Source: JBBDIP01 sp050260675 | GTDB lineage: Bacteria; Bacillota; Sulfobacillia; Fermentithermobacillales; Fermentithermobacillaceae | Assembly (NCBI GenBank): GCA_050260675.1 | Contig: JBLNCN010000011.1 | Location: forward strand, 434,001 to 498,000 | Direction of reading: 5' to 3' | DNA length: 64,000 nucleotides | Shown here: positions 62,246-64,000 of the stretch, piece by piece | How the letters are laid out: the number at the start of each line of letters is the position of its first letter | How positions within the stretch are numbered: position 1 is the stretch's first letter | Notes under the pieces: generated by a model | What the model saw: the letters and a program-made list of their open reading frames with translations, nothing else | What the model was told of the DNA's origin: nothing | The model's database searches: none | Translations under genes and position numbers: made by a program

Positions 62246-62286
62246 AAACCTTCCGCGCAAGCAACACTAAGAGGCGCGGGAGGTTT
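62246..62286 (+). terminator. Terminator-like hairpin overlapping next gene's ribosome site
   Basis: AAACCTTCCGCGC pairs with GCGCGGGAGGTTT (13 pairs, one G-U) around a 15-base loop, followed by TGCTTTGG. It ends the zinc-ribbon transcript, yet its 3' arm contains GGGAGG, the only ribosome site for the AAA+ gene that starts five bases later. Confidence 0.75.
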
Positions 62287-62290
62287 TGCT

Positions 62291-63721
62291 TTGGGTAGAG
62301 GAGTTCCACTTAGGCATCCCGGTAACGAAAGCCTTTTTCTAGCAGTTGAGATGTCTCTCACAGCCACCCTGGCGGGTGTCCCCCTGCACGTCCACGCGGA
62401 AGGATTGCGGGGCACCGGCAAGACTACGGTCATGCGATGGGCTAAGCGCGCAATGCCGGAAATAACGCGCGTGGCGGGATGCGCCTATGGGTGCGATCCT
62501 GCATCGCCCCACTGTCCCTCGCACAGGGGAGGCGGCAACTGGGGATCCGAATCAGTCCCGATGCCCTTCGTCGAAGTGGGACACGGAGCCAAATTAGGGA
62601 CGATCCTCGGCAGCATCGATCTGGGCCGGCTCACCGGGAAGTCGGGACCTGAAGCATCACTGCTCCCCGGATCCATTCCGATGGCCCACAGGGGGATCAT
62701 CTTCATCGACGAGGTAAACCGCCTGGCGGAGACCGCTCCCGAGATCACGGACGTACTTCTCTCGGTCATGGGCACAAAGCCCGGGGTAGTGAAGATTGAG
62801 GAAGTCGGACTTCCGCCCTGCGAGATAGAGGTGCTGGCCTCTGTCTGGGCGGCATCCAATCCCGACGAGGACCCTGGGCCGCTCGACGAGATCAGAAAAC
62901 AGTTGGCAGACCGCTTCGACCTGGTAGTCCCGGTGCAGAGGCCCTCTGACCCCGCGGTCGTGGAGAGGCTCCTCTTCGGGAGCGCTGAGAACCCTGAGGA
63001 AACACGCGTCTTCGGCGACCTTCACGCTGCCGCCGCGCGGCTCGCCGGAGTTGTGGTGCCTCCCTACATAGTGCGGTACATGTCCCAGCTATACGTCCAT
63101 AGAAACGTGGAGAGCCTTCGAGCGGTAGAAGCCCTGGAGCTCACGGCCAGGCTTAACGCTGCTATGAAAGAGAAGGACGAAGTATCTTTCGACGACCTAC
63201 TGACGGTGCTCCCGCTGGTCCTGCGGCACCGGGTCGAACCATCCGTCCTATCTGAAATACTGAAGGACCTGGAACTGAGACGAGCCGCCGGCACGCTGGC
63301 AAAACCACCCTCACCTCCGCAAGGCCCGCAAGACGCGGAAGTGGCAGAGACCCATACCGCCGTTTCGGGCATGAGCGGAGACCAAGGCGAGGCACGGGCC
63401 GGTGGGGCGGAAACACCGACCGATGGAGCAAGGACGCAGCCTGAGATGAACGCTGCCACGCTCGATCAGGAGAGTCCTCCCTCCCCGCAGTCGCCGTCTG
63501 CCAGGACATACTCCTGGTTTGAGAAGCTGGTGGACCGGTACCGGCGCGCCTCGGGATCCTGGAGGCCTGCCCGGGCGCCTGGCGGCAACTCCCCGGCGAC
63601 GCGCCTTCCAGATCCGGCCACCATGAAGCCGGTCTCTCCGCCGGATAGGGCGAAAAGGCTCACGTCATTGGCATGGCCCGACATGGTGACTCCTCCCGAT
63701 TGGAGGGACCGCCTTCTTTGA
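62291..63721 (+). CDS. Magnesium-chelatase-like AAA+ ATPase
   Basis: 476 residues. AAA+ motifs: Walker A GLRGTGKTTVM (about residue 39), Walker B GIIFIDEVNRL, sensor 1 AASNPDEDPG, and the helical lid. The insert between Walker A and B (GCAYGCDPASPHCPSHRGGG) holds three Cys and one or two His and could bind metal. It matches the ChlI/BchI-MoxR class rather than a real chelatase, since no porphyrin pathway is present. The C-terminal 150 residues are a low-complexity Pro/Glu/Ser-rich tail. Start: TTG at 62291 after GGGAGG. Overlaps the next gene. Confidence 0.87.
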   Translation: MGRGVPLRHPGNESLFLAVEMSLTATLAGVPLHVHAEGLRGTGKTTVMRWAKRAMPEITRVAGCAYGCDPASPHCPSHRGGGNWGSESVPMPFVEVGHGAKLGTILGSIDLGRLTGKSGPEASLLPGSIPMAHRGIIFIDEVNRLAETAPEITDVLLSVMGTKPGVVKIEEVGLPPCEIEVLASVWAASNPDEDPGPLDEIRKQLADRFDLVVPVQRPSDPAVVERLLFGSAENPEETRVFGDLHAAAARLAGVVVPPYIVRYMSQLYVHRNVESLRAVEALELTARLNAAMKEKDEVSFDDLLTVLPLVLRHRVEPSVLSEILKDLELRRAAGTLAKPPSPPQGPQDAEVAETHTAVSGMSGDQGEARAGGAETPTDGARTQPEMNAATLDQESPPSPQSPSARTYSWFEKLVDRYRRASGSWRPARAPGGNSPATRLPDPATMKPVSPPDRAKRLTSLAWPDMVTPPDWRDRLL

Positions 63722-64000
63722 TCGTCTTCCCCGAGGACTCGCCTCCGGGCCAGCGCAGCGCCATCGCGAAACTCTGGCGGGTGCTGAATGAGTCGAAGGC
63801 TGCGCGAATAGCCGAGACGACGGTCGTATCGACCCAGGTCCACATGCAGGACATGGCGGAACCGGACACGATCACTGCGATCCTGGAGAGCGATGCGGGC
63901 CGGGTCTTCTACCGCAGGGAGAACCCAGGCGAAGTCCTGCACGTGGATGTATTCCACTCCCCCGGGTGTCTGGACCCCAAAGATGTCGCGAGGAGCATGA
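63718..64000 (+). CDS. Unrecognised protein, N-terminal part (runs off window)
   Basis: TTG at 63718, overlapping the AAA+ stop and nine bases after GGAGGG, opens 94 codons to the window end: IVFPEDSPPGQRSAIAKLW, AAILE-like segment ITAILESDAG, VLHVDVFHSPGCLDPKDVAR. No domain recognised. ChlI-like ATPases are often followed by vWA partners; this start does not look like one yet. Coupling to the ATPase suggests a joint function. Confidence 0.7.
   Translation, partial: MIVFPEDSPPGQRSAIAKLWRVLNESKAARIAETTVVSTQVHMQDMAEPDTITAILESDAGRVFYRRENPGEVLHVDVFHSPGCLDPKDVARSM

Overview
The window comes from a fairly GC-rich (about 60% by eye), endospore-forming member of the Bacillota. A complete gerA-gerB-gerC germination-receptor operon, a tiny YjcZ-like hydrophobic protein, YlbF, frequent TTG/GTG starts and strong AGGAGG ribosome sites all point that way. 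An oxygen-sensitive two-subunit 4Fe-4S fumarase, a tryptophanase, a bacteriohemerythrin and an S-layer (SLH) surface protein fit an anaerobic or microaerobic life. I cannot name the species.

Layout. 0-2.6 kb: translationally coupled fumarase alpha, fumarase beta and malic enzyme, diverging from an FMN-riboswitch-controlled riboflavin ECF transporter. 2.7-4.9 kb: tryptophanase and an NlpC/P60 peptidase, separated by an exact 31-bp tandem repeat array. 4.9-11.1 kb: a large LRR/SLH surface protein and a MalT-type LuxR regulator. 11.1-14.2 kb: MFS and MATE/ANK-like exporters; the MFS leader looks like a terminator/antiterminator attenuator. 14.3-16.9 kb: a lysine riboswitch and a three-gene amino-acid ABC transporter. 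16.9-22.4 kb: a diguanylate cyclase, a C45 hydrolase with an Fe-S-flavoprotein-like partner, DUF1232 and a beta-propeller-like lipoprotein. 22.5-26.0 kb: a vWA / PP2C / protein-kinase operon. 26.3-31.5 kb: an ArsP_2-type permease and the gerABC operon. 31.5-36.3 kb: an ABC-F protein behind a structured leader, YlbF, an amidohydrolase, a YjcZ-like peptide and a ZIP transporter. 37.4-40.4 kb: two mgtE genes behind a long structured leader. 40.4-44.7 kb: a chemoreceptor remnant, an SLC13 carboxylate carrier, a 32-bp periodic repeat array, a DUF4153 protein and hemerythrin. 44.7-48.6 kb: a lipoprotein, a Phd/PIN toxin-antitoxin pair and decayed cheW and chemoreceptor genes.

49.26-55.86 kb is a small integrated element in the 3' half of tRNA-Pro(CGG). 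It is bounded by a 45-bp direct repeat and by matching 25-bp sites that probably bind the integrase. It carries an active-looking integrase with an excisionase-like partner, a second integrase broken by an in-frame TGA, two secreted or anchored proteins of unknown function and a frameshifted nuclease. 55.9-64 kb: DUF2975/HTH genes, a D-aminoacylase / NagA / dehydrogenase operon, a zinc-ribbon protein, a magnesium-chelatase-like AAA+ ATPase and the start of an unrecognised gene.

Regulatory RNA is unusually prominent. Two known riboswitches (FMN, lysine) and three further structured leaders that I cannot assign (MFS, ABC-F, mgtE) are the most interesting unexplained signals, together with the two helically phased repeat arrays and the vWA/PP2C/kinase operon.
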